This document shows, piece after piece, positions 47,301-57,363 of a stretch of 64,000 nucleotides of DNA (positions are counted from its first letter, which is position 1; every line of letters starts with the position of its first letter). This DNA is from Phoronis australis. Lineage: Eukaryota; Phoronida; Phoronidae. A model generated the notes under the pieces. It did not search any database. It saw only the letters and a program-made list of their open reading frames with translations, and was not told the origin of the DNA. Made by a program: the position numbers and the translations under genes. The stretch is from positions 1,341,816 through 1,405,815 of the forward strand of contig NMRA01000003.1 in NCBI GenBank assembly GCA_002633005.1, written 5' to 3'.

Positions 47301-47406
47301 TTTGTTTTCAGGTTATGGAGCCCGTTGGTTACATGATGGCTCATCATTTCGAGGTTTCCTTGAACCACAAATGGTAGATGGTCATTCTTGTGGTTGGAAG
47401 CATTAA
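38311..47406 (+). CDS. Conserved 270-residue protein of unknown function
   Basis: Nine exons join with consistent phases: 38311-38370, 39094-39254, 40246-40311, 41434-41533, 42092-42207, 44702-44793, 46523-46608, 47103-47139 and 47312-47406, totalling 813 nt. The protein has no signal peptide or membrane segment, so it is probably cytosolic or nuclear. Conserved-looking stretches are IIQGFHVLEC and YPRQPLYKEI in the first half, LGKRGLLDLIGVRKTLGSID (131-150), WPPSRRKLL, VGARALAKHCHRD (175-187) with TNSWWGKSTG, then AWINIHQLP and a C-terminal GYGARW ... FRGFLEPQMVDGH ... GWKH. From memory, the VGARA-KH-H and FxGFLEPxMxDGH-KGWKH signatures also occur in uncharacterised plant and animal proteins; no function is known to me. 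The start follows an in-frame-stop leader and gives MPEQQIDGGVEW. Confidence 0.87.
38342..38695 (+). repeat. Three tandem ~120-bp copies spanning the first exon-intron border
   Basis: Copies begin near 38,339, 38,459 and 38,579. Each contains the last ~31 coding bases of exon 1 (GATGTCATTGTCATGCAA in copy 1; GATGTCACTGTCATCCAA in copies 2 and 3), the GTGAGTAG donor and ~85 bp of intron. Copies 2 and 3 share several changes against copy 1 (for example GAGCGGCCACC for GAGTGGACAAC), so copy 2 arose from copy 1 and copy 3 from copy 2. The intron end of each copy (TTTTGTAGTTTCAG) supplies an AG in front of the next pseudo-exon. Confidence 0.93.
43385..43760 (+). repeat. Dispersed AT-rich repeat, family C copy 2
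   Basis: Intronic copy of the family seen at 33,765-34,130. Shared blocks include GGCACATTTCAAAAAACTCC, GTGTAAATCAAATTGGTCAC and GAGATATGATG. Diverged and non-coding. Confidence 0.55.
44930..45130 (-). repeat. Degraded copy of the 28.9-29.3 kb dispersed repeat
   Basis: Shares ATCATTGATAAACAA, CCCAGAGAAGCTGCCA and AATTTTAAGCATTATAATACTC with the 3' half of the copy at 28,905-29,314. The reading frame is lost. It lies in an intron of the 270-aa gene. Confidence 0.55.
45790..46210 (+). mobile_element. Probable non-LTR retrotransposon 5' leader fragment
   Basis: A GC-richer block contains TTGTCGTGGCGGAACAGCTT, GCATATCTCCCTGACCTC, GGCGGGAGT and GGGCCACCCATGCCGGGCAG. From memory this resembles the 5' untranslated leader common to several animal LINE families. 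No reverse transcriptase is present, so it is a 5' fragment or a derived repeat. It lies in the intron between 44,793 and 46,523 of the 270-aa gene. Confidence 0.4.
46711..46817. mobile_element. Hairpin MITE, family A copy 2
   Basis: Same arms as 15,544-15,654 (TTTTGAGAACCAGTTT ... AAACTGGTTCTCAAAAT) with the loop in the opposite orientation (GAATAACGGGCAT versus ATGCCCGTTATTC). The left arm is more eroded than the right. Confidence 0.82.
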
Positions 47407-48107
47407 ATTTCGTTTCCTCAGACAAAACACATTTGTGTTACATTAACTAGTGGCAGGTCCACGTGGCTAAATGACAAACAAGCAATTGTCTTACATTTTT
47501 TTACAAATCTAATAGTATTCTGATCAGGAATTGGAAAAAACCCATTACTAGACTGTTGTTGTTTCGGGCAAGGAGAACAATGTTGTTGCCAAAGGACTTT
47601 GACAACTGAACAGAAAGAAATCAGCCAAGTCCATTCTTCAATTAAAAACCGATTGTACTGAAAATCAAGTTGGCAGAGTCTGGGAGAAGTCTGTCATAGT
47701 TTGTGTATTCGGAAACCTGTACATGTACCGTTAAAATGCAACATAGCAATTCGATCCTGACTCCTGCACAGATAGTGTTAGCAGCTAATAATTTTTCAGT
47801 GACAATCCTGGAAATATTCGATGAGACACCTGTTTTATGGTAATATATGGTTCTCAGCACACTGGAAAAATGCAGTATTGCAACAAATGCTAAAATTTTA
47901 TGTGATGTAAAATTTCTCGGTACTTCCTTTCTGTAAATTACATAGAAAAAAATTATTGTGTTACAGCAAGAAGTTGGATTTTTGACACAAGTCTTCACAA
48001 AGTTTTATTCACAAGGAAAAAATTGTCAAAATGTAAAGAACAATAAGCACGAATTATTAACACACGCCATATGTTGGTCAGGTGGCCTATAATTATGAAT
48101 GAAAAGA

Positions 48108-48260
48108 TTACTGTCTCGACTGGGACTCGAACCCTAGACTTAAAGCTAACCTTCTGTTAGCAGAAAGTCTCTGGCTCCAATCCCAATTAATTTTTTCGAA
48201 CTTATCCATAGGGCACGTGACCTGACCATCATACCTTCGTATAGGACATGCAGAAGAATA
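48108..48260 (-). repeat. Possible tRNA-derived SINE remnant
   Basis: On the minus strand a block includes CTGCTAACAG and the RNA polymerase III B-box-like GGGTTCGAGTCCC followed by AGTCGAGAC. A full cloverleaf cannot be folded by eye: the acceptor stem partner and A box are missing. A tRNA-derived short interspersed element or decayed tRNA gene is therefore more likely than a working tRNA. Confidence 0.35.
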
Positions 48261-48319
48261 AACACACAATTTCATTAAAGTCCAATGTTCAATCATCAAG
48301 TGAATTTATGTGAGATCCT

Positions 48320-48620
48320 ATTCACATGTCCAAATTTGGCGAAAATCGAAACATCACATCTCAAAGATGGCACATTGGATTCAAATGAAACTTTCAGGTA
48401 TTGCACTTATGCGTTTTTGCCGGTTTTTCAGTGTCATGTCTAGTACTTTGACATGATAGAGGAGCTGGGAAATATTGGGATCTTCAGTAATTTCATGAAA
48501 AATTCAAACGTTGCATAAAACAAAAGTGAGTGGTTTAAAAACAGCATCAGCGTTTTTGAGATTTTGAATTTTTTATCCAAATAAATTGGTCACGTTATGG
48601 ACACTATTGTTTTGTTATGA
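48320..48620 (-). repeat. Dispersed AT-rich repeat, family C copy 3 (inverted)
   Basis: The reverse complement shares ATTTGAATCCAATGTGCC, TTTGAGATGTGATG and TTCATGAAATTACTGAA blocks with the copies at 33.8 and 43.4 kb. Strongly diverged. Confidence 0.5.
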
Positions 48621-49259
48621 ATGGTGACCATATTTATACCTTCCAATTATGGAAACTACAACCTGTGTCTGTACCAAAGAATAAGATGCAAGTGGTTATT
48701 TATGTAAACATGTATACTTGGTGTTGTAAAGTTTTCATGTTAACAGAGACATGGGTTGTGTGTATTTAGTGATTTTACTTGTATTGACGTGAAATGTATT
48801 TACCGACACCCATTTATGTATAGATTTTCGTATTGACAGTGACATGTCAAAGTATCTGGGCAGTTTCTGCCTCCTCAGTGAATTTTGGCCACTTTTATAT
48901 TGGCTCATGGAGTTAAAACCTCTACAAAAGGTTCAATTTCCAACTACACAAATCAACAAAAGGTTTTAAATATTATCTTCGTAAACATTTTGCTGTTGCC
49001 GGCATCTCTTCTTGCTCAATGTCCAGAAATCCCTACAAACGGAAGTTATGGTTTTATGGAACTGACAATTATAAAAGGTAATGTTAATTCTGGAAAAAAA
49101 AACTACAAAAGGGTGACTCTACATGGAAACACCCTACAAATAGGTCCCTTTTCCGGTGTCCATTCTCTAAATGTCTGGGTATGCTAATCTTCCAGCTGCA
49201 GTTCTCGTCAAAAAAACTCGTTGCTGTACTCTCATGTTAAGACTACGATGCCGATGCTC

Positions 49260-49990
49260 AAATTAGAAGTGTAAATCCACATGTGAAGACGTTCGGTGTT
49301 TCATTTTGTCACACCACAATATAGTTCATAGCGGCCTTAACAAATTACGTTGTAATCGGACTGGCATATTCCTTGAATGAGTGCGCACAGCAAGGAAACG
49401 GCGGTGCGGCCTACGAGTAATATTCGTTCACGGTGATTTGTCAGCCAGTCAAACCCGTTGAACAACGCCACGACATGTTAATGCGATGTTAATTTTTGAA
49501 TGCCGAGATAGACAAAAAATGTCACGCGCTGAACATGTTTTCTAAATTGAAACAATTTTATTGAACACAAACGCCTCGCTGAAACCATTACAGCTGATGT
49601 GCACCCACGGTCTGTGAATGAAGTGCCAATTGAATTAGACCGCTTTCCGCTGATCTGAGATGCGGTCTGTGACAGCATCGGCCATGAAAAGTCACCCTTA
49701 GGGTTTTGTTCCAGAAAAACTACCTTTTTGTAGTGGTGAGTTAATGCCATCAACACAATCCTTGCGCTGGAAGTAAGTTTGATTGTTGCATGACGTCAGG
49801 TGCATTGTTCAACATCGTGGCGCGTGATAATGCGACGTCATTGTTGCTACACGGCGTATAACTTTTATGCAACTGGGCCCTGAATTAAAACCCATTGAGC
49901 CAGAAACAGTACAAGAAGACTGCCATCCTATTTGTTGTCAAAAATGAGTAGGCTTACATATAGTTTGCAACATCTTAAACCAATGATAGG
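49260..49990. repeat. Dispersed repeat family D, copy 1
   Basis: About 730 bp shared with 62,280-63,590. Common blocks include TAGTTCATAGCGGC, GGCATATTC-TTGAATGAGTGCG, CAGCCAGTCAAACC, GCTGAACATGTTTTCT, CACAAACGCCTCGCTGAAAC, GGCCATGAAAAG and CAAGAAGACTGCCATC. Similarity is patchy. No transposase is visible. Both copies have the same orientation. Confidence 0.8.
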
Positions 49991-50507
49991 TAAATAGTAT
50001 TGGAAACCCTTGAGTAGTTATGTGTAGTTGGAAAACATGAACCTTTTGTAAAGTTTCGAGGTTGTGTAATGTATACTCATTCTCATATTGTGGAAGTGTG
50101 GTGGCCCTGTGACCTATTTCTAGCAGTTGTTTCCAGGAAACCAGATTGGATAACCATAGATAGATGTATTATACCAGTAGCTGCGGGCCTGGCTGGTTAC
50201 ATTCAAATGATGCCCAACTTTTGATAATAAAAGTTCATGGAAATTACTTTAAACATTGATTATTTATTTGTTTACATATTATTAATGTTCACAGAAACAA
50301 TATTGAAATACCTTATAGATTGCAAAAACAGTGCACAGAAAACGTAAATACAGCAGGAGACAAAGGAGTGTTTTAACTGCATTTTGGGATTTTTTTCTGG
50401 ATAACGCTGTTTAACAGAATGTTCGAAACCCGTTTACGTTGTTACAATTAACTGAACAAGGTCATGACGTAAAAGTGTCGAGTTCCGTTCGCTGTACGTG
50501 TGCGACT

Positions 50508-53500
50508 TCACACGACACACGTTGCATTGGCAGCGAAGTTGCAGACGCAAGTGTGGACATCGAACACCTTGTTGAGTGGACATGTTTGTGTCCCGCTCGG
50601 GCTCTGGCCGATAAGTGACTGGCTAAACACAGTGCATTGAGTATTGGGAACCACTTTGTACACATTACCGTTACTTGAGCACTGACTACAATATGCGTTT
50701 ATCTCACTCGACAGTTGTAGCGAGTCTTGATAGTACTGTCGTGCACTGTCGCATTGACCAGAAGGCAACTTCTTAGCTTGCGCCTGAAAACATTTTGCAG
50801 CAGTCATGGTGTACCTAAAATGGAAAGACCAATTCTAGTCGGTGTCACCGAGAGTCTTGGTTTGCGTTTTGTTAGGCCTATATGTAGTAAAAAATATTCT
50901 TTCTCACATGACCTGGAATGTGTTACGACACGACTAGTTAACACCGAGTACGTATTTTTGATATTACATGGGCGAATCACAAAGTAGCGCAAAGTAGAAA
51001 TCCATACGCCTTACATTTTATGTCTTCACTACACTAAAACAACTCAAACGCACGCCAACCAAGCAATGCCGGAATTCCGAGAAGGTGACAAGGCTATTAT
51101 TGACAAATCGGGTGTCGCAACTGTATATACTCTTAGTCGGAAGAACATGCAAACAACTTCTTAAACGGACCCATCTTCGGCGGCGAATTCCATATCCACG
51201 TTCATTCAAACGGACACGAGCCAACTCGAGAAACGCAGCGACGAAGACTGTCTAGCTGTGCTGTCTCAAGGTCGCGCGGGGAAGCCGTGCTGACTGTTTG
51301 TTTATAAACATTTTTTAACTTTTAGTATTACAACTTCAAAGACTATTTAATAGATTCTAACTTGAATATTTGCTACGAAAGCTGAATGCAATTTAGCATT
51401 TTGAAATCAAATAGATGTTGCAATCAGGATGCCGTGCATTTACAGAAGAATAAAATATAAAATAGTAAAACTAGTAAAACTAAAATGACGAGTGTCGGTA
51501 CTAAAATATATTAAAATATCCCCACGTATCGAGCGAGGCACTCTTCCATATCCTCACGTATCGAGGGTCGCGCTCTTTCTCTATACGTGGGGATATTTTA
51601 ATATATTTTAGTACCGACGCTCGTCATCTTAGTCTAACTAGTTTTACAATTTACCATTGTTAAGCTTAAAATAAAGCTTTTAACAAAAAGTAACTGAAGG
51701 CCCCCCCCCCTAAATTATCCCAGATTACATTTGGCAGTTCGGGGGCCGGTGCGAATGTCTGACAGGCAAAATCCTGGCTAATACTCTGCCCTGGCCTCCC
51801 TCTCCCTAACTCCAAATCCTGGATCCGCCCCTGGTTTTGTCGGTTCATGTGAGAAAACAAATCCTACACTCGTCTCAGATTGATGACATGGGCAAAACCT
51901 CTTGGAAATTTCGTCAAAATCCCTATAGGCAAGCCTCGGGATTTTGATGAAATTTCCAAGAGGTTTTGTCCATGTCATAAACCTGAGAGTCGTGCAGGAT
52001 TCTCTATTAGCCAGTCAAATCGGGATTACTAGGCGTGAGACGTACCTGCAAATCTTGGTTCGGTTCGCCTCCACGATACCTGACATTAATGATGCCACAT
52101 TTGACCCCAAAACACATGACGTGCTCGATGTGGGAATACAACCATTGTTTAATCCTGCAACTGAAGATACAAGAACGCCGATTCAGATTTTTGTAAGGGT
52201 TACATGACAGTAACAGTATGTGCGCAAGATTAAAATCAATATGCAAGCACCAACTCTGTATGATATTGTATTAGGTCGTGGGGACGTCGGAGTAGAAAAG
52301 TATATTTGAATTGTGAAGCTGAATGAACAGGTAAAACTGATCAAAAGTTGGCACAATTGATCAAGAACCTCCGATCTATTATATCTACTTCAGCATAACT
52401 GATCAAGACAGAATAAATGCCTTGGACGTTTTAATCCATCTTTTTGAAATAAAAACCATTTTTCAAACCCTAAACTATAAAAACGAACTTCACCCAACAG
52501 GTGAAATGGACATAATCGGTCAAACTGGACATTACTTAGAAAGTAACGACTTCCATTTAGATCGCTCACCATAATAGTAACAACTATTCTCGATGATGAG
52601 TCTCTGAAATACCCATAGTGCCCAAGCCCTGTTCTTCGAAGTACATCCCGCTTGCTTCAGGGCTGCAGCTGCGCAGGTGTCCAGCTCCTTCCGGTGTCTA
52701 AAACAACGAGTGACACGTACTGGGAGTAAGCGAACAGTTTTTATGTGCCAATAATCTCGCACTATAAAGTAGTGCACTGCGAGATGGAGTATACAGTGAG
52801 ACAACACTAAACTCGCGGCAAAAACGGATACATCACCACTTTCATCACTTGATAACAGTCGAGTAACCATGCAGTTCTCTACACCTGTCGTACGCATTAA
52901 TCAAAGTACTTTCTGTCTGGTTCATTCAACAGTAAGCACTTGTTTATCCGACAGAATCTGTAAACAGTGGCTTATTTAGGGGGAAGTGGGCCATGGCCCC
53001 CTAAAATTCTCCCAGATTCCATTTGGCAGTTCGAGAATGCGAATATCTGACGCGCAAAATCCTGGCTAATACTCTGCCATGGCTCCCGTAGCTTAAAATC
53101 CTGAATACGCCCCTGGTAAAGTCGTTTTGTCTGCAAGGATTTTGTCCAGTGAGGTCTGGGAAGTAATAACATAGAATAAGTCTGCTGAAATTAGCAGCAA
53201 AAACGCTACACTTCTCTCCAACATAGGCGTAGGAAGCACTGAGGAGGGGGGAGGGAGCAGGAGATGGAGGCTAGCGCACCTCAACCAAAAGGTTGGAGGC
53301 CTAGATATCTTTCCGACCCTGAATACTCCAGGTGTTTTAACCTATTAAAATAAGTGTCAGTTAATTATTAAAAGCTTAAACACGCAGACTTTATTTGAAA
53401 ATAAAATTGAAAAATAATACTCTCCCCCTCTCCAACCATCAAACTAATGTTTCCTACGCCAATGTCCAAAAACTGCCCTCTCATGACATCTGAGCAGTGG

Positions 53501-56076
53501 TGTCTTATGCTGCTCTCGTAACATTGGAAAAGAGTTTACAATGAGATTCGCAAGTGAACCTAGTCATCCCGTAGTATGATCTCGCCTAAATTTCTATACC
53601 TTTGCACGTGCAAAACCAGCATGAAGCCTTCCCTATGATGAACTCCAGCTGGGCAGAGGCAGATTAGCATTAAGCCGTAAAGGAAAGTGACACAAAAATT
53701 AGTATGTTCCTTCTGATATGGCCGCAAAAAATTAAAAGGTCTATAAAACCGTCACTGCTGTTTGTTTAGTTTCAAGGTCAGCTGAGTTTTAATTATAATG
53801 TCAGGAAAAATACGCTTAACAAATGTACTGTCTGATAGATCTAAACCAAGACTGTTTTATTAAACTGTTTAACAAATACCTGCAAATGTTTGCGTACGAC
53901 GGGAGTGAAGTGGGCGTTATCGGTCCATAGCTGGCCATGCAGTAGGAAGCGGTATCGGCCAAACGACAACCTGAAATGACGAGAAAAATGATCACAGTCC
54001 GCGAGGCCGTCGGTATTCACCTTTGACAATTGCAGTCTTAATTACAACAATGAAAATTTCCGTCGAGGACCACCTAGGAAAGTGACTTGAAACTTCTGAG
54101 AAAATACAAATTGACGGTTTAAATTTTGCACTTCAAAAGACCGTTACCACTGTGGTCGCGATGTTCAACGAAGCAAGACAGTGGTGTGTGGTATTCAACA
54201 CGAAATAGATCCATTCGTGATCTAAAATAATACGAGCTGAAACAGGCGACATAGAATGTCGTTTTTAGATTGCACGGTAAGAAATTGTTCAGTGCACGAT
54301 GATTTGCCTCTTTATCAACTGAAGAAGTAAATCTGCTAAATTGTACGTACTTCCTTCGTATTCACACATTGCTTTGTACAACGCCAAGTTAGAATCAGAT
54401 AAAATACACGCCGAGTCTGCCGCTTTTGTGCAGTCTATGTAATCTTTCAGTGAACTGGAAGAAAAGAAATTAAACCGTAGCGGGAACAGGAGGTACATTT
54501 CGGTTCAAACTGGCATCGTAGATGAGAAGCGTAACTGCGAAATGGTAGACCAATGGCAAATAAAACCTTTGTGTAACTGAAGGAAAAACTAGAGCCCTTT
54601 CCACAACGAAATTTTATCATTGAATACTTTCCCTCTGCAAACAAATTACAAATCGAATGATATTCAATTGATACAGGTATTCAAATTACATCTTTTGTTT
54701 ACAGGCTATGATTCGCAGTTGAAGGTCTTTGTTTGCAGTTTGCTCAATGAAAGAAAATCACAGAAATCATTAAACGATTACACAATTTTCACATGGGAAT
54801 TGTTATCACGGGGCGTGTGCCACATATTGGGCAGGGTATGGTGCCAGCGAATATTCCATTTACATCAGCACACTGCCATAGCCAACTGGGATATTGGCAA
54901 TTGAGACGATACCGAGCGGTGAAAAACTTCCTCTAACTAGACGGACCAATTACGTTCCCCCAGGTCATTACCACGTTTGAATACGGCAGCTGAACGAGTT
55001 CCGAAGCTAAAAAGACACACCGGAGACGATACCTAGGACAAAATATCCAGCTGAATTGACGGCGGTCTCTACCAACACTCTCTAACATAAGAGATTCTAG
55101 GTACACGTATAGTACTCGTCATTATACAGATACCTACCGACAAACTCGACTACTGTAACTGCTCGCCGTTGAATGAGGTGAAAACATCAATGTGGACGCG
55201 TTCATCATTATTTTTTGGCAATGCTCAATTTTTTCATAGCTGCACACGTTTTCTACAACATAGAGTGAAATGGAATGCAGAACTGTAACAGCGTTAAGAC
55301 GCAAAAATGACCCCAACATTAAGGCTTTATTTATTTATTTATTTATTCATTTATTATTGTTACATTTACAATGAGGTTGGTCCCATCAGTTCTCACTGAT
55401 TTCTATGGGGGTCCTCAGGCTGAACTCGAAATTTCAAGTTTTTACTCGAGTCTCACGTTTTATTCAAGTTTGTAGCTCGAATCTAAGGTCATCAAGTGCG
55501 TGAACTTAAGACTACAGTAGATACTCATCAGCAGCATAAACCGCATCAAATAACCTAGCTAATAAAACAGACAATTACATGTATTATGTATTCGTACAAA
55601 AGTAGAGTTCCATTTTGGTCTTGTTTTCACCTGGCGGACCAAGAGATCTACTCATTATGTCGAGATGAGTAACTGGGAAATGGAGCGTGAAAAGAACAGC
55701 GTACATGTCCTGAGAAATAATTTCAGTGTTTCTGGTAACCACTCGAGGCAACTCGCACAAGGGCGTTTTTCTCAAATTCGTTATCCACACAAATACATGT
55801 ATTTTTCATTTGTTCAACAGACACATGCAGAGATATTTAAAGAAGCTCTCTTGTTGGATATCTGGAACGCAGAGCAATTTTGACGGAATAGATTTCAGAC
55901 AAAACTATGTGTAACTTACGCGGCCTTGCTGTTTCAAGACGTGGAGTTACCTCGGCAACAGATGGAGTCGATGTTATAGTAGAATAGCTTGTCGGAAAGG
56001 TGGCGGATTTTACCAGCCGCCCGTCACCCCATAACAACAGTGCGGTAAGCAGTGGGATGGTTTGCGCAAAGTTCAT
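50508..56076 (-). CDS. Secreted protein of tandem six-cysteine modules with chitin-binding-like C-terminus
   Basis: Seven exons join in phase: 56076-55920, 55252-55138, 54454-54351, 53970-53880, 52697-52570, 52160-52046 and 50814-50508, giving 338 residues. Residues 1-25 form a signal peptide (MNFAQTIPLLTALLLW), followed by a Ser/Thr-rich stretch to about 52. A cysteine-rich body then repeats the pattern C-x8-C-x(7-12)-C-x(13-20)-C-x(5-10)-C-x(7-8)-C-x(18-21)-C-R, with C90-C155, C155-C236 and a partial unit from C236. Module borders read RVCR, NICR and KICR. The C-terminal part, from about C279 (VYKVVPNTQC, then TCPLNKVFDVHTCVCN), resembles peritrophin-type chitin-binding domains of invertebrate extracellular and shell-matrix proteins. 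It is predicted to be extracellular. I do not recognise the six-cysteine module. Introns hold a MITE and two hairpins. Confidence 0.87.
51465..51647. mobile_element. Long hairpin MITE-like element
   Basis: Near-perfect ~65-bp arms (left: GTAAAACTAGT, TGACGAGTGTCGGTACTAA, AAAATATCCCCACGTA; right: the complement) around a ~60-bp loop with an internal CACGTATCGAG duplication. Non-coding. It lies in the last intron of the secreted-protein gene. Confidence 0.88.
51699..51833. mobile_element. hAT-like MITE (copy 2, 5'-truncated)
   Basis: It keeps the right end GGATCCGCCCCTG and the shared body (TTTGGCAGTTCG; GGCAAAATCCTGGCTAATAC). The left end is lost in a C run, so no target duplication can be read. 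Confidence 0.85.
51859..52002. repeat. 64-bp-arm perfect-style hairpin
   Basis: Inverted arms of about 64 bp, containing ATGACATGGGCAAAACCTC and TTGGAAATTTCGTCAAAATC on the left, are separated by a ~15-bp loop (TATAGGCAAGCCTC). The arms differ at only a few positions. It sits about 45 bp from the exon at 52,046-52,160. It would fold strongly in the pre-mRNA. Confidence 0.88.
52965..53115. mobile_element. hAT-like MITE (copy 3) with perfect 5-bp target duplication
   Basis: Full-length copy with ends CAGTGGCTTATTTAGG and AATACGCCCCTG, flanked by GTAAA on both sides. It has the same body as the 11,976 copy. It lies in the secreted-protein gene intron between exons 4 and 5. Confidence 0.88.
53121..53875. 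other. Intron of the secreted-protein gene; nothing further seen
   Basis: No exon with matching phase was found between 53,880 and 52,697, and none is needed for the gene model. Confidence 0.45.
55322..55348. repeat. (TTTA)n microsatellite
   Basis: About six TTTA units followed by TTCATTTATTATT, 70 bp upstream (on the minus strand) of the exon at 55,252. Intronic. Confidence 0.85.
55420..55525. repeat. Short dispersed repeat, related to 61,915-62,055
   Basis: Shares TTTACTCGA, TTGTAGCTCGAAT, GGTCATCAA and GAACTTAAGACTA-like blocks with 61,915-62,055. The motif ACTCGA/GCTCGAA recurs within each copy. No terminal structure seen. Confidence 0.4.
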
Positions 56077-56271
56077 GTTGACTCCTAGAAAGCAAACCAT
56101 GCAATTACAAAATGGTTCCAATACATATTGTGAAGTCAAGCACGAAAATATTGTTTCAATCAATAAAATGTAGATACTTATACAATATTTAGCAAGAGAT
56201 GGTGCTGTTTGCTACCTCCTTAGCCAACCACAAGCCCAGAAATTGAGAAGTTTCACAATGTCAGGCCCACT

Positions 56272-56425
56272 CAGGGTCGGATCCAGGATTTTTAGTTAGG
56301 GGAGGCAGGGCAGTGTATTAGCCACGATTTTTCCAGTCAGACATTTGCACCTCCGAACTGCCAAATGGAATCTGGGAGCGTTTCTGGGGGGCATACCCCC
56401 TTGGGCCCCTCTAAATCCGCCACTG
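56272..56425. mobile_element. hAT-like MITE (copy 4, inverted)
   Basis: Reverse-oriented copy with ends CAGGGTCGGATCCAGG and CTAAATCCGCCACTG, flanked by CCACT and CCATT (one mismatch). It lies just upstream of the secreted-protein gene start, so it could sit in its promoter region. Confidence 0.85.
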
Positions 56426-56506
56426 CCATTAACATACTATATGTCTATATGATGACAACTGAAGCTTTAACTTAGTGTGTTATTTGCAGTTATATTTATG
56501 TATGTA

Positions 56507-56660
56507 AATATATATATATATACACTTGCGTGTGTGAGCATGTGCGTTTGTGTGCGTGCGCCTGCTTGTGTAAGTGTGTGTGTGTGTGTGTGTGTGGGCG
56601 CGCGCCCGAGCGCTGGCGCGTGTGTGTCTGTAGGCTTATGCGTGTGTATATATATACATT
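56507..56660. repeat. Compound (TA)n/(TG)n microsatellite
   Basis: TATATATATA is followed by a degenerate GTGTGTGCG tract with a pure (TG) core near 56,573-56,595, a GCGCGCGC segment, then GTGTGTATATATATA. Low complexity; the open frame across it is a repeat artefact. Confidence 0.93.
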
Positions 56661-56664
56661 TATT

Positions 56665-57363
56665 ACTGTAACAACGTTTTTTGCGACTTATGCACGCTTT
56701 TGATTTTTACAGTTAGAAAATATATACACAGTTTCATTAGTATTGCCAGTCATGTTTTAATCCATTCCACACACTGATACGTTTTTGTCAACTTATGAAG
56801 TGTGCTCTGTATAGGAGCACTTCAAAAAGAATAGAACGTCGGTTCATTCATTTTTTAAAATGAATGTTGACCTTTTCAGTGTTCTGAAGCTTGAGTTGAT
56901 TTAGTTGAAATGTTGTTACCACAACAAGTCAACAAGATCTGTATAATACAAAATCGACAAATTTACAAAATATTCTTAACATAAAATAGAAAAACTCATT
57001 TTAATTTCAATTTTGAGAACACTGTTTTTCTGTTTTATTCATAAATGTATTGTTACCCTTTTTCGAGTTCAGGTGGTATTTCCCGGTACCTGCGTCTATT
57101 TAATCCATAATTCCCCAATACGAATGTTCCCCTGTCCCAATATTCCCAAGTATGCTACTGTTGTTTTCCATGCCCAATTTTCCACTTTCTTTATGGTCTC
57201 CTATCCCGACATTCTCCCGGCTCAAAATTTCTGGGCTCCAATGTTTGATCTTTCCGATGCTTCTCCAGCACGGTGAAAACTAATGGTTCCGTTATAATAT
57301 GGGTTTCATTTCAAGTTTTCTTTATACCGGAGAGTCAGAATTTTTTGTTGGTCGTCTATAAAA
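56665..57363. other. No gene seen; imprecise TTCCC-containing repeats
   Basis: At about 57,078-57,240 the phrases TATTTCCCGG, AATTCCCCAATACG, GTTCCCCTGTCCC, ATATTCCCAAG and TATCCCGACATTC recur every 10-20 bases. This suggests an old short tandem array. No coding support. Confidence 0.4.

Larger units (their letters stand above)
47407..49260. other. 3' flank of the 270-aa gene; no further gene seen
   Basis: It holds the presumed 3' untranslated region, a tRNA-like B box and an inverted family C repeat copy. A 100-codon frame at 48,885-49,187 and a 118-codon minus frame at 47,642-47,998 lack recognisable features. Confidence 0.4.

Noticed and set aside
48108-48260. Functional tRNA gene on the minus strand
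   Set aside because: Only a B-box-like segment and a possible anticodon-type loop are visible; no matching acceptor stem or A box can be paired.
55837-55919. Extension of the signal-peptide exon beyond 55,920 as coding
   Set aside because: A consensus GTAAGT donor at 55,919 ends the exon, and its phase fits the next exon exactly.
56477-56671. Open frame rich in Cys and Val
   Set aside because: It lies wholly in a (TG)n/(TA)n microsatellite; the amino-acid bias is the repeat read in frame.
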